DNA from: JACRCT01 sp049841135
GTDB lineage: Bacteria > Myxococcota > Myxococcia > Myxococcales > UBA5297
Length of the DNA stretch: 64,000 nucleotides
Assembly: GCA_049841135.1 (NCBI GenBank)
Contig: JASGHK010000008.1
Span: 186,001-250,000 of the forward strand
Direction of reading: 5' to 3'
In this document: positions 9,459 to 19,348 of the stretch, one piece after another
Layout: each line of letters opens with the position of its first letter
Position numbering within the stretch: the first letter of the stretch is position 1
Translations under genes and position numbers: made by a program
Notes under the pieces: generated by a model
Told to the model about the DNA's origin: nothing
Database searches by the model: none
Seen by the model: the letters and a program-made list of their open reading frames with translations, nothing else

Positions 9459-10646
9459 CTATCCGCCGAACAGGTGACGGTTCAGCTCGCGCAGGCTGGA
9501 GACGTCGTACACGTCGGAGTCGAAGCGCGGGACGCTGACGAGCGGGGTGGGCGCGCACGCCTCGGCGAGCCGGCGGACCTCGGCCTCGTCGAGCTCGGAG
9601 AGCATCTCCGCCTCGGTGAGCGCCTGGGCGAGCCGCGCCCTGGGAGACTCGTCGAAGCCTTGCGGCGCTGCGTTCTCCAGGAGCCTGGCGAGCGCCTCGA
9701 CGTGCTCGGGCGAGGCGCCGGGGCGGCCCGGCTCGACGTGCGGGTGCACGCGGTTGGCCACCACCGCCGCCACCGGCATGCCGTCCTGCTTGAGCAGGGT
9801 GTGGAAGTAGATGGCCTCGTCCACGGTCAACGGCGACGGGCTCGTCACCAGCACGAAGGCCGACTTCGGCGAGGCGAGCATCTCCTTGACCTGCTGCGCG
9901 CGGCGCTTGAACACCTCGTACATCGGCGCGAGCGAGAGCAGGAACTCGCTGAGCTCCTGCAGCACCTCCATGCCGGTGAAGCGCGACAGCGTCTTGATCA
10001 TGTAGCCGCCGGTGAGCTGGAACATCTTCAGCCCCATCCGGCCGGCCTTGAGCGCCGGCGCCAGCATGAAGCGCACGGTGTCGTCGCCGAAGAAGTCGAG
10101 GACGCGGTTGGGCGCGTCCAAGAAGTCGAGCGCGTTGGTGGTCGGCGGCGTGTCGAGCACGAGCAGGTCGTAGTCGCGGCTCTCGGAGAGCTCGACCATC
10201 TTCTCCATCGCCACGTACTCCTGGCTGCCGATGAGCGCCGAGGAGAGCTGCTGGTAGAAGCGGCTCGACAGGATGGCGTCGCGCTTGTCGGGCGGCGCGT
10301 GGCGCAGGATGAACTCGTCCCAGCTGCGCTTGAGGTCGAGCATCATCGCGTACAGCTCGCCCTTGGCCTGCAGCCCCGCCGCGGCCAGCTTGTCGGGCGG
10401 CACGCGGGTCTCGACGTTGCCCAGCTCGGTCAGCCCCAGTGAGTTGGCGAGCCTTCGCGCCGGGTCGATGGTGCAGACCACCACCTTGCGTCCCTGCGCC
10501 GCGGCGTGGACCCCGATGGCCGCCGACAGCGTGGTCTTGCCCACCCCGCCCGAGCCGACGCAGATGAGCACGCGCTTGTGCGCGACGACCTCGGCGAGGC
10601 TCATCGGCGGCGCCGGGGGCGACGACGGGGAGGACGGGACGCTCAC
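9459..10646 (-). CDS. ArsA/GET3-family ATPase, second of a tandem pair
   Basis: A 395-residue P-loop ATPase of the ArsA/GET3/MinD superclass. It has the deviant Walker A GSGGVGKTT, the TIDPARRLANSLG segment and a switch motif DTPPTTNALDFLDAP. I choose the GTG at 10646, which overlaps the stop of the upstream paralogue (GTGA) with GGAG just before it. The alternative ATG at 10604 lacks a ribosome-binding site. The overlap implies translational coupling, so the two products probably act together, perhaps as a heterodimer in place of the two-halved ArsA. No arsenic-resistance genes are nearby, so arsenite pumping is unlikely. Substrate not known. Confidence 0.88.
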   Translation of the reverse strand: MSVPSSPSSPPAPPMSLAEVVAHKRVLICVGSGGVGKTTLSAAIGVHAAAQGRKVVVCTIDPARRLANSLGLTELGNVETRVPPDKLAAAGLQAKGELYAMMLDLKRSWDEFILRHAPPDKRDAILSSRFYQQLSSALIGSQEYVAMEKMVELSESRDYDLLVLDTPPTTNALDFLDAPNRVLDFFGDDTVRFMLAPALKAGRMGLKMFQLTGGYMIKTLSRFTGMEVLQELSEFLLSLAPMYEVFKRRAQQVKEMLASPKSAFVLVTSPSPLTVDEAIYFHTLLKQDGMPVAAVVANRVHPHVEPGRPGASPEHVEALARLLENAAPQGFDESPRARLAQALTEAEMLSELDEAEVRRLAEACAPTPLVSVPRFDSDVYDVSSLRELNRHLFGG

Positions 10647-11548
10647 GCTTTCTCCACCAGGCGGGAGACCCGCTCGACCTCGGCGCGGCCGAAGCGGCGG
10701 GTGAAGAGGAAGGGGACAGGGACCGGGGAGAGCTCGGTGTCCACCAGGAGCTTCTCCGCGTAGCGCTCGCTCATCGACGCGCGGACCTCGCGGGCGAGCG
10801 CCGCGCGCGCCAGCGGCGAGAGCTCGCCCTGCACGGCCGCCAGGCGCTCGCGCTCCTCGACGCTGAAGCGCGAGCGGACGTAGCCGTTGAGGAAGAGCGC
10901 CGCCGGGGTCATGCCCACCACGTCGCGCAGCTCGCGGTTGAGGTCGATGGTCTCGTTGACCGGCATCGCCTCCGGCAGGGTGACCAGCGCCACCGCGGTC
11001 TGCTTGGGGTCGACCAGCGTCTGGTGCATCTTCTGCGCTTCGTTCGCCATGGGCCCGGCAGGCATGGTCGTCGCCAACACCTGGGGCAGCCGCAGCAGCA
11101 GCGCGCCGTGGCCGGTCGCCGGCGCGTCCAGGACGACCAGGTCCCACTTCGGCCGGCCGTCGGGGCGCCGCTCGCCGACGTGGTAGAGGATCTTGCCCAG
11201 CATCACCAGCTGGGCGAGCGAGGGCACCGCGCGCAGGAAGTAGCGGACGATGCGGTTCTCGAACACCGCGTTGTAGATGGAGCGGAACTTCAGGATCATC
11301 AGCGCGTACTCGCGCATGGCGGCCTGCGGCTCGACGTTGACCGCGTCGATGTTCTCCTCGAGCGCCGCCACCTCGTTGCCCACCGGCCGCCGGCCCAACA
11401 GCGCGCTGACGCGCTCGCGGGTGTTCACCTCGGCCACCAGGACCTTCTTGCCCGCGCGCGCACCGGCGAGGGCGAGCGCCGCGGACACGGTGCTCTTGCC
11501 CACGCCACCCTTGCCGATGACGACCACGAGGTGCTTGTCGAGCAGCAT
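10643..11548 (-). CDS. ArsA/GET3-family ATPase, first of a tandem pair
   Basis: A 301-residue ATPase with the deviant Walker A GKGGVGKST (signature Lys at the second position), the VAEVNTRERVSALLG segment and DAPATGHGALL as the switch region. It is shorter than the downstream partner and begins almost at the P-loop. The frame is open to 11563 from a TTG, but the ATG at 11548 is the better start; no convincing ribosome-binding site is visible for either. It overlaps the next gene by four bases. Tandem ArsA-like pairs without ArsB or ArsR are familiar in myxobacteria, their role undefined. Confidence 0.86.
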   Translation of the reverse strand: MLLDKHLVVVIGKGGVGKSTVSAALALAGARAGKKVLVAEVNTRERVSALLGRRPVGNEVAALEENIDAVNVEPQAAMREYALMILKFRSIYNAVFENRIVRYFLRAVPSLAQLVMLGKILYHVGERRPDGRPKWDLVVLDAPATGHGALLLRLPQVLATTMPAGPMANEAQKMHQTLVDPKQTAVALVTLPEAMPVNETIDLNRELRDVVGMTPAALFLNGYVRSRFSVEERERLAAVQGELSPLARAALAREVRASMSERYAEKLLVDTELSPVPVPFLFTRRFGRAEVERVSRLVEKA

Positions 11549-11777
11549 CGGGCGAAGACCCAACCATCGGCCCCATGGGGTGTCAACGATTCGCCGGGCC
11601 CCGCCCTGAGCCGCAACCGCCCGAAATCACCCGGTTTCTTGGGGGCCGCCGCCAGGCCATTTCGGCAAACCCCCATACTTGCTCGGCAATTCTCTGCCGG
11701 CCCGCATCCATATCTATGGGTCCGCGTCCCCGATTGCTCGGTCAGCGGTCGGCCTTCCCGGCTGGACCGGCCGATCG

Positions 11778-12218
11778 TCAGTCGAGGTACTTGCCGGAGA
11801 TGTAGTCCCGCAGGCGGTGGTTCTCGGTGTTGGTCTCCTGGTGCAGCGCCTTGAGCACGTCTCCGATGGAGATCAGGCCGACGATCGCCCCGTTCGTCAC
11901 GATGGGCACGTGGCGGATGCGCCGCTCGGTCATCGTGACGCGCACCGATTCGACCTCGTCGTCAGGCCTGGCAACGATCACGCCGTGGGTCATCGCCTCC
12001 CCGACCGGGATGGCCGCGACCGACTTGGGCTGCAAGTTGAGCATCCGGACGATGTCGCGCTCGGAGAGCACGCCGACCGGGCTGAGCGTCTCGTCAACGA
12101 CGATGAGCGCCCCGACGCGCTCGGTCGAGAGCCGGCGCGCAGCGTCGAGCAGGCACTCGTCCGCCCGGGCCGTGACCACCCGCCTGCCCTTCTCGTCCAG
12201 GATCTCGTGGACCTTCAT
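11778..12218 (-). CDS. Two-CBS-domain protein
   Basis: A 146-residue stand-alone protein made of two CBS domains (about residues 8-65 and 73-135). The repeats show the usual pattern, with GALIVVD and VGVLSERDIVR in the first and RIRHVPIV and VGLISIGDVLKA in the second. Such Bateman modules bind adenine nucleotides and regulate partner proteins. The partner is not indicated here: the upstream kinase gene is 119 bases away on the same strand and the ArsA pair begins 229 bases downstream. The ATG at 12218 follows a run of eight G rather than a classical ribosome-binding site. Confidence 0.88.
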   Translation of the reverse strand: MKVHEILDEKGRRVVTARADECLLDAARRLSTERVGALIVVDETLSPVGVLSERDIVRMLNLQPKSVAAIPVGEAMTHGVIVARPDDEVESVRVTMTERRIRHVPIVTNGAIVGLISIGDVLKALHQETNTENHRLRDYISGKYLD

Positions 12219-12337
12219 GGCGCCCCCCCCAGGGGTCGGCCGGACGCACCGGCACCTTCACCCCGCCACCACGAGGTTGCGCTTTCCGCACAGCCGCTCC
12301 ACTCGCCCGTTCGTGAGCGAGCGAGCAGCCGAGACAG

Positions 12338-14197
12338 CTACTCGCCGTCCAGCTCGCCCTCCTGGACGGCCCGAACCGCTGCGGGCTCGAGGTCGGGCAA
12401 GGGCTGGATGGGGACGACCCGGGTCGGCGCATCCACCGGCGCCGGGGGGAGCGCCGCGAGCTGAGCCGGCGAGGTGAGCGCTCCATAGGGGACGGCCATC
12501 AGCATCTGCCGACCGTCGGCCCCGGTGCCCGCAGGGACGTAGACGACCGGCCAGGGCGTGACCGGGGTTGCCGGCGTCGCGGCGGGCGCGGGGACCGAGG
12601 AGACGGGGACAGCCGGCGGGGAGCCCGACTGGCGAGCCACGTCCGAGAGGTCGACGACGCGCGTGGTGAGCATCACGTGCGGATCGGCCGGGTCGAGCTG
12701 CCTCCAGCGCAGCTCCTGCTCCGGGCGGCCGTACGCCCGCGAGATCGCCCGGCGCATGCCGAGCTCGGTGCAGAGCACCGGGCGGCAGCGGCGCCCGACC
12801 GCAAAGCCCACGGCGTCGCGCTTGGCGAGGTCGGCGGGGTCGGCCATCGCGACGTAGACCCAGCCGTCCTTGAGCGCGACCGGCAACGCCAGGAGCTTGA
12901 GCGCGGTCTCCTGGGAGAAGCGCTCCAGGAAGCTCCTTGGGCGGCTCGAAGCCGAGCAGTTTCTCGTCGGTCACGAAGGGGACCGCGAGCTGGCTGGCGA
13001 GGGTCGCGAGCACCTCGCGGGCCGGCGCCAGGTCGAGCCTCGATGGCCCACTCCCCCACCCGGCCCCCTTCCCGGCGCTGCCGCTGGAGGATGGTCTGCA
13101 GCTGGCTCGCGGTGATGACCCCGCGCTCGACCAGCATCTCGCCCAGGCGCTGGCGCTTGGCCGGACCGCCAGGAGGAGCTGGGGCAACCTTGACCGCCGA
13201 CGACGACGGCTTCGGCGCGGTGCGGCTGGGCGGAGCAGCGGCGTCCTCCCGCAGCGGGCGGCCCGCGCCCTTGAGCTCAGTGTCCAGCCGGACCCGGTCG
13301 GGGAAGAGCCGGCGCACGCGCGCCGCCAGTTGCTCGGGGCCGACCCGGCTTCCCCGCCGGGAGAGGACCTCCCGCAGCGACTCGGCGAGCTGGCGGGCGT
13401 GCTCGTAGCGTCCTGACGGGTCCTTGGCGAGCGCCCGCCGCAGGATGGGCATCAGCTCGGAGGTGCCTTCCGCCGGCTCGCCCAGGGCGGCGTCGTCATA
13501 GGCGATGAGCTCGCCGATGGCCTGGGCGGCGCTGCCTCGTTGCTTGAACAGTGGCCGTCCGGCGAGCAGCTCCCACAGGAGCGCGCCGGCCAGGAAGAGA
13601 TCCGACCGGTGGGTCGGCTCGCGCCCCGCGGCGAGCTCGGGGGCGATGTAGCCGAGCTTGCCCTTGATGAGCCCAACCTGGGTCCGCTCGCGGCCGTCGG
13701 CGCGCGCCACCCCGAAGTCGGCGAGCTTGACGATCCCGTCGGAGGAGACGAGCACGTTCATCGGGTTCACGTCGCGGTGCACGACGTGCAGCGGCGTGCC
13801 CTGAGGGCCCTTGGCGTCCCAGGCATACGCCAGGGCGTCGGCGACGGCAGCCACGACGTACACCGCCTCGTCCAGGCTGAGCGGGTCGCCGGCAGCGCGG
13901 GCGGCGTTGACCACGCGGCGAAGGTCGGACCCGTCGACCAGCTCCATCACCAGGTAGGGCTGCCCACCGGTGACCCCGTAGTCGAGCACCTGGACCACGT
14001 TTTGGGTGCGAAAGGTAGGAGCAGAGCTTGGCCTCGCGCAGGAAGGCCTCGGCGCTCTCAGGGTCGCGCGCAAGCTCGGGCAGCAGACGCTTGATGGCCA
14101 CCGGCTTCTCGAAGCCCCCCGTGGCCACCCGCTTGGCCAGAAAGACTTCCGCCATTCCACCTGCAGCCAGCTTTCGGATGACTTGGTATTGCCCCAC
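12338..14197 (-). CDS. Ser/Thr protein kinase fused to an MshEN-like domain (three frameshifts)
   Basis: One gene of about 618 residues, recovered by removing three single-base insertions: 14000-14003 (TTTT run), near 13038 and near 12932. The kinase domain (about 1-270) has the glycine loop AAGGMAEVFLAK, VAIKR, the HRDVNPMNVLV catalytic loop, DFGVA and YIAPELAAG. A basic Ser/Pro linker follows. Then comes an MshEN/T2SSE-N-like domain (about 345-415) with RLGEMLVERGVITASQLQ and, after repair, GRVGEWAIELDLAPAREVL. The C-terminus is a 140-residue Pro/Val/Ala-rich tail. The GTG at 14197 has GGAGG six bases upstream. MshEN domains in other proteins bind c-di-GMP, so this kinase may be c-di-GMP-responsive; that is inference. 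Confidence 0.82.
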
Positions 14198-14387
14198 GCC
14201 CCGCCTCCCCGCTCGCTCGCCTGGAGGGCAAGTTGGCGTCCCGGTCGCGATGGAGAAGCGCCTCCCTGGGGCGTCCGAGCGCCTGTACGGGGCCCTGGAC
14301 TCCTTCAAGTTCGTGATCGATCGGGATCTATCGCCCATGCGCGGCAAGAAAGCGGGCAACGGCTGAGGATGCCCTCGCCGGTCTGCC

Positions 14388-14414
14388 GCTGTCTTCAACG
14401 TTGAGAACGACAGC
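14388..14414. promoter_or_regulatory. Interrupted palindrome between the repeat protein and the kinase
   Basis: GCTGTC and GACAGC frame a central TCAACGTTGA palindrome, giving an almost symmetrical 27-base element. It lies about 190 bases upstream of the kinase start and about 75 bases past the end of the gene before it. It could be an operator for the kinase gene or an RNA hairpin. No clear promoter boxes can be assigned in the 291-base gap. Confidence 0.35.
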
Positions 14415-14488
14415 CCGATGCTCCCGGCCACCGGGCGTGGAGCGGGCCGCGCGGGCGCTCAGCGGAGCCCACCGGTCCCGGGCCCCGG

Positions 14489-17400
14489 TCAAGGCATGGG
14501 GACGTCCACCTCGACCGACTGCTCGCCGACACCGGCGATGTCGACGTCCGTGCTCGCCTGGGTGCGCTTCTTTCCCGCCCCGCAGTTGACGAGCAGGTGG
14601 TAGCGCCCGGCGTCGATCGCCTTGAACGTCAACGTCCCGCTCACGGAGCGCGCCGAGGGCGGCAGGCTCACCGAAGCGCCCTGGCCCGGGCCGGGCACGA
14701 AGACGAGCATGCCGCCGCAGGAGTCCGAGCCAGCGCCGGCCCCCTTGAGGGTGGCGACCAGGGTGGCCCCGTCCGCTTTGGGGCGCAGGTCCAGGGTCGC
14801 CTCGCCACCTTCGGGGACCTCCACGTTCGCCGTGATGCGCTCGCCCTGATCCGCGCCGGCCGGAGAGGTGGTGCTGACGCGCCAGGTTCCTCCGGCCAGC
14901 CCTCCCAGCTCGAAGGTGCCGTCCTCGCCGACCTCGGCGATGGCGCGGCCGCCCCCCTTGCTGCTGGCGAAGAGCAGCGCCCGCTGGGGCCTGCCGGCCC
15001 GGTCGAGCACGCGGCCGCGCAGCGTCGCGCCACGGGAGAGGACGGCCGAGACCTCGTAGATGCCGGGGACGACGTCGATGAAGGTGCTCTTGTAGCGCGG
15101 GTGGTCCAGCGTCAGCCGTGTCATCCCCTCCTCGATCTGCATGGAGAAGGCGCCGGACTCGTCGGTCACGGCCGCCGCCGCGGGTCCCGAACGGCCCCGG
15201 CCGAGGACCATGCCCGAGGGTCGGGCCTCGCCGAGGTTCACGCGCACCCCGGCGATGGGCGAGCGGGTGTTCGCCTCGAACACGTGACCCGAGACCTTCC
15301 GGCCTTTGGTGAGGACAATCCTCCCCGCGTCGTAGTCGGCGTCCTCCATCACGGTGAAGCTGCGCACCCCCGGCGCGAAGCCGGGCGCAGTGACCGTCAG
15401 CGCCATCATCTCCGAGCGCCGGATGGGCACCGCGAAGCGCCCTTCGGGATCGGAGAATGCCTCGCCGTTGGCCTCGAAGGAGGTCACCGGGAAGCCCTGG
15501 ACGTCGAAGACCTGTCCGCGCAGCGCCGACAGGCCCGGGAGCACGACTCGCACGTCCTGGGCGCCGGCCCGCACGCCGCTCTCCTCCGCGCGCTTGTGGA
15601 GCCGCTTGGTCGCAGCCAGCCGCCAGGTCCCCGGGCCCAGGCCCTTGACCGTGAAGGTGCCGTCCGCCGCCGAGGTGGTCGACCGGAACGAAGGCCTTCG
15701 CAGCGTCCCGGTGATCTCGCCGCCGCCCTCCTTCATCAGCGTCACCCGGGCCTCGGGGACGGGACGACCGGCGGCGTCGACCGTCGTCCCGGCGATGGAG
15801 AGCGTGGGCGCGAGGACGAGGCGGACCTCGGCCTCGGCGCCGGGCAGCACCTCGACTCGCGCGGTCGCGTAGGCCGTCGCGGCGCCCAGCGGATCGCCCT
15901 GGGGTGTCGCCTCCAGCAGCCAGGGGCCCTCGGCCAGGTTCGCGAAGCGGAACTTGCCGGTCGCGTCCGCCCGAACGCTCTGGCGCCCGCCCCGCCCCGC
16001 CGCGCCTTCGCCGCGGCGGTCGCGGGGGGCGGAGAGCTCGACGCTGGTCCCCGTGACGGGAGCCCCGCGCTCGTCGACCACCTCGCCCTTCACCGCGCCC
16101 GCGGTCAGAAGCTGCAGCTCCACCTTCTCGTCGGGCGCGTGGACGGTCTGGGGCTTGTGCCCGAAGCCCTCCTTCGCGGCGGTGAGGACGTAGGCGCCCG
16201 CCCCGAGCCCCTCGACGCGGAAGGCGCCATCGTGCCCTGAGCGCGCGGTCGCCCTGCGACGCTGCAGCACGCTCTCGACCAGCGCCTTCTTCGTGGCGCC
16301 CGCGGCCGGCATCGCCGCTTCCTGACGGACGGTGATCTCCACCGCCTCCGCCGGCCGTCCCTGGGGATCGACCACGCGGCCGGCGAGCAGCGACTGCGGC
16401 TCCAGCGCGAAGTTGGCCTGCCCGTTCCCGCCGGCGGCGACCTCGACCAGCACGACGGCCGACTCGGCGAAGGAGGGCGCCGTGGCCTGCAGCGAGTAGG
16501 GCCCGGGCGCCGCGGAGGTCACCGACCAGGTGCCGTCCGCGGCGCAGGGCGCGACCCGCCGCGCGATGGGCAAGCCGGGCACGCCGGAGACGGACGGACG
16601 ACGCAGCCAGTAGCTGACCTGGGCGCCCGGGACCGGCTTGCCGTCCGGACCATGCACGGTGCCGTGGAGCGAGGTCGAGACGCCGAGGTCGAGGACGAGG
16701 TCTTCCTTGCGCTCGCCGGCCCCGAGCACCACGCCTTCGGAGACCGAGCGGCCTTCGGCCTGGGCGGTGACGACCACGCCCCCGCCGGCGCCGAAGTCGG
16801 TGAAGGAGAACCGTCCGTCGGCGTCGGCGCGCCCCTCCACGTGACACCGCGCGGCCTCCACCCGGACGTAGGCCCCGGGCGACTTCGCTCCGCCGGAGAT
16901 GACCATGCCCGCGACCACCGCCTGGCTGTCGAGCCGCACGTCGAACTCGGTCTCGTCCGCGCCCAGCTCGTCCGTCGCGCGCAGGTCGGCCCAGGACGCG
17001 ACCACGCGCCAGGCGGAGCCGGGCGGCACCGGGCCGATCGCTGCGCGCCCCGACGGGTCCACGCTGCCCTCGAAGAAGCGGCCGAAGTCCGCGGAAAGCG
17101 CGAGCACCGTGACTCCCCCCGCGGCACCGGAGGGGGCTTGGACGGTGCCGGTGAGCACGACGCCCGGCTGCACCGGCACGTCGACACCCTGGGAGTCGAC
17201 CGCGACCCCAGCGAGGTGGCCGACGCCCGCGGCCGACTCGGCCCACAGGTCCACCCGGGTCCCGGCGGCCAGACCGGCGAGCGCGAAGGAGCCGTCGTCG
17301 CCTGCGTGGGTCAGCGCCAGGAACTGGGACGCGCTCCGGTGCGCTCGGAGGACGGCATCGCTCCTGGCGCTCAGGGCCTGGCAGGTGCACGCAGCCGAGG

Positions 17401-17677
17401 AGAGCCCGCACTCTCCGTCGCACGGGCAGGACTGCTCCTCGCGTTCGGGAGCGGGCGCGGTCCAGGCCGGGAAGGCGCGCACCAGGCTCTTGGGCGCGGT
17501 CCGCCCGCGGATCTGCCCCGGTCCCGGCGGGACGGCGGCGGCGCCGGAGGGCCGGGGCAGCGGCGTGCCGATGGCGGCGTCGGGCCCGGCCTCGCTGGGC
17601 GTGCCGGACTTGACCAGCAACACCAGACCCACCACGCCGGCGACGACGGCGACCAGGACGATGGAGCTGCGGTTCAT
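14489..17677 (-). CDS. Large envelope protein of carboxypeptidase-regulatory (Ig-like) repeats
   Basis: A 1,062-residue protein with one N-terminal hydrophobic segment (SSIVLVAVVAGVVGLVLLV), so membrane-anchored or secreted. A Cys-rich patch follows near residues 85-110. About nine beta-sandwich repeats come next, each with a carboxypeptidase-regulatory-like core such as GxVxDxxGxPVxxAxV and ending in a ExGxGTWRL-type strand. Repeats like these bind or space surface structures. No catalytic domain is visible. The start has GAGG seven bases upstream. The gene follows the nucleoside-kinase gene by only 12 bases, so the two are likely co-transcribed even though no functional link is obvious. Confidence 0.82.
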   Translation of the reverse strand: MNRSSIVLVAVVAGVVGLVLLVKSGTPSEAGPDAAIGTPLPRPSGAAAVPPGPGQIRGRTAPKSLVRAFPAWTAPAPEREEQSCPCDGECGLSSAACTCQALSARSDAVLRAHRSASQFLALTHAGDDGSFALAGLAAGTRVDLWAESAAGVGHLAGVAVDSQGVDVPVQPGVVLTGTVQAPSGAAGGVTVLALSADFGRFFEGSVDPSGRAAIGPVPPGSAWRVVASWADLRATDELGADETEFDVRLDSQAVVAGMVISGGAKSPGAYVRVEAARCHVEGRADADGRFSFTDFGAGGGVVVTAQAEGRSVSEGVVLGAGERKEDLVLDLGVSTSLHGTVHGPDGKPVPGAQVSYWLRRPSVSGVPGLPIARRVAPCAADGTWSVTSAAPGPYSLQATAPSFAESAVVLVEVAAGGNGQANFALEPQSLLAGRVVDPQGRPAEAVEITVRQEAAMPAAGATKKALVESVLQRRRATARSGHDGAFRVEGLGAGAYVLTAAKEGFGHKPQTVHAPDEKVELQLLTAGAVKGEVVDERGAPVTGTSVELSAPRDRRGEGAAGRGGRQSVRADATGKFRFANLAEGPWLLEATPQGDPLGAATAYATARVEVLPGAEAEVRLVLAPTLSIAGTTVDAAGRPVPEARVTLMKEGGGEITGTLRRPSFRSTTSAADGTFTVKGLGPGTWRLAATKRLHKRAEESGVRAGAQDVRVVLPGLSALRGQVFDVQGFPVTSFEANGEAFSDPEGRFAVPIRRSEMMALTVTAPGFAPGVRSFTVMEDADYDAGRIVLTKGRKVSGHVFEANTRSPIAGVRVNLGEARPSGMVLGRGRSGPAAAAVTDESGAFSMQIEEGMTRLTLDHPRYKSTFIDVVPGIYEVSAVLSRGATLRGRVLDRAGRPQRALLFASSKGGGRAIAEVGEDGTFELGGLAGGTWRVSTTSPAGADQGERITANVEVPEGGEATLDLRPKADGATLVATLKGAGAGSDSCGGMLVFVPGPGQGASVSLPPSARSVSGTLTFKAIDAGRYHLLVNCGAGKKRTQASTDVDIAGVGEQSVEVDVPMP

Positions 17678-17689
17678 CGCCAGCCTCTA

Positions 17690-19348
17690 CTAGTAGTGGA
17701 AGCTCGACCCGCCGATGAACTCGCGCAGGATGCTCGAGTGCGGCACTTCCTCGGCGAAGATGGGCACGAAGAGGGAGAGGAAGCGCAGCAGCCGGTCCGC
17801 CTCGACGAAGCTGGGCGAGTCGGTCGGGACCTCGAGCAGGAAGCGCTCGGCGTACGTCTTGAGCACCGCGGGCTCGTAGACGAGCGCGCTGTTGAAGATG
17901 GCGTCCGCCTGCTCCTGGAACGGGAAGATGTGCATCTGCTCGCCGCGCCGCACCGACGGCCACATCTCGATGCTGCGCTCGGCGCGGTAGCCGCGGAAGA
18001 GCCGGTCGCGCACGATGCGGCGGATGAGGCGCGAGTCGCTGGTGAAGATGCGCTCCGAGTTGTCGACGGTCAGCTGGGTGAGCGCGCTGACGTAGACACG
18101 GAACTTGTGGCTGGCGCTGACCGCCGAGGTCAGCCGCTCGTTCAGGCCGTGGATGCCCTCGACCAGCAGCACGTCGCCGGGGGAGATCTGCAGCGAGTGC
18201 CACTTCTCCTTCGGCGCCCGCTTGCCGGTGGCGAAGTCGTACTTCGGCGTCTCGACGCGCTCGCCCTTCATCAAGAGGTCCAGGTGCTCGTTGAGGAGCG
18301 CCAGGTCGATGGCCTCGATGGCCTCGAAGTCGGGTTTGCCGTCGGAGTCGCGCGGGGTCTTCTCGCGGTCGATGTAGTAGTCGTCGAGCGAGAGCGCCAC
18401 CGGGTGCACGCCGTTGACCCGCAGCTGCACGGACAGGCGCTTGGCGAAGGTGGTCTTGCCCGAGGAGGACGGGCCGGCGATGGTCACGAGCTTGACGCCC
18501 TTGCGCGCCACGACCAGGTCGGCGATCTCCGCGACGCGCTTCTCGTGCAGCGCCTCGGCCACCTTGACGATCTCCAGCACGCCGCCGGAGATGCACAGCT
18601 CGTTGAAGCGGCCGACGTCGCTGACCCCCAGGATCTCGTTCCAGCGCCGCGTGTCCCGGTAGACCTTGAACAGCCGCGGCATGTCCGCAACCTCGCGGCC
18701 GCGCGCCGAGGGGCCGGGGAAGCGCAGGATGAGGCCGCCGTTGTAGAGCAACAGCTCGAAGCCCTCGAGGCCCCCCGCCGCCGGCGCCACCGGGCCGTGG
18801 CCGATGACGTGGACGTCGCCCACGGAGACCACCGGCACGCTGGAGACGCGCAGGGTCTTGAGCAGGCGCACCCGCTCGACGGCGCCCTCGCGGGCGAAGA
18901 GGTCGATGGCCTCGTCGATGTCGACCTGCTCCTCCACGAAGGGCCGGTCCTCGGCGATGATGGTGCGCATCTTCGCCTCGAAGGCGCGGACGCGGTCCTC
19001 GGTCAACGGCTGCGGGCCGACCCACTCGAAGAAGTAGCCGTCGCCCAGCGACTGGCCGATGACCAGCCGCCCGTCCGGCGCGACGTCGCGCACCGCCTGG
19101 AGCAGGACGATGGAGATGGACCGCCGGTAGATGACCGTGCCGTCGCGGTGGCCCTCGGGGACCGGGCTGACGCGGGAGGCGCCGCGGATGGGCGTCGAGA
19201 GCGAGACCAGCCGGTTGTTGAGGACCGCGCCGAGGATGGGGCGGCCTTCGGGGTCCTTGCGGCCCAAGAGCGCCATCAGCGGCGTGCCGACTGGGACCAG
19301 GTGTTCCTGCTGACCGTCGATGCGAACTTTCACGATGCGGGCGGACAT
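17690..19348 (-). CDS. Uridine-kinase-like nucleoside kinase with an N-terminal TGS-like domain
   Basis: About 552 residues. The N-terminus (1-60) resembles the TGS/ThrRS-type ubiquitin-like domain. The middle resembles the second ThrRS editing-associated domain. The C-terminal half is a P-loop kinase of the uridine kinase/phosphoribulokinase group: Walker A GPSSSGKTTFAKRL, LSLDDYYIDREKTP and VEGIHGLNERL. This fusion is known in several bacterial phyla, annotated simply as nucleoside kinase; its natural substrate is uncertain. I choose the ATG at 19348; a GTG at 19366 is possible but neither has a strong ribosome-binding site. The gene is divergent from the ABM monooxygenase, with 123 bases between starts. 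Confidence 0.87.
   Translation of the reverse strand: MSARIVKVRIDGQQEHLVPVGTPLMALLGRKDPEGRPILGAVLNNRLVSLSTPIRGASRVSPVPEGHRDGTVIYRRSISIVLLQAVRDVAPDGRLVIGQSLGDGYFFEWVGPQPLTEDRVRAFEAKMRTIIAEDRPFVEEQVDIDEAIDLFAREGAVERVRLLKTLRVSSVPVVSVGDVHVIGHGPVAPAAGGLEGFELLLYNGGLILRFPGPSARGREVADMPRLFKVYRDTRRWNEILGVSDVGRFNELCISGGVLEIVKVAEALHEKRVAEIADLVVARKGVKLVTIAGPSSSGKTTFAKRLSVQLRVNGVHPVALSLDDYYIDREKTPRDSDGKPDFEAIEAIDLALLNEHLDLLMKGERVETPKYDFATGKRAPKEKWHSLQISPGDVLLVEGIHGLNERLTSAVSASHKFRVYVSALTQLTVDNSERIFTSDSRLIRRIVRDRLFRGYRAERSIEMWPSVRRGEQMHIFPFQEQADAIFNSALVYEPAVLKTYAERFLLEVPTDSPSFVEADRLLRFLSLFVPIFAEEVPHSSILREFIGGSSFHY

Noticed and set aside
9459..11548. Arsenite efflux ATPase (arsA) annotation
   Set aside because: No arsB, arsR or arsC nearby, and the two products are separate proteins. 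The family match is to the ArsA/GET3 superclass only.
11640..11720. A sigma-54 promoter (GGCAGAGAATTGCC) upstream of the ArsA pair
   Set aside because: The GG and GC elements are one base too close for the -24/-12 spacing.
12932..14003. Programmed frameshifting in the kinase gene
   Set aside because: Three separate +1 events without slippery-site and pause-structure logic, in a gene beside others with similar errors, fit sequencing or assembly error better.
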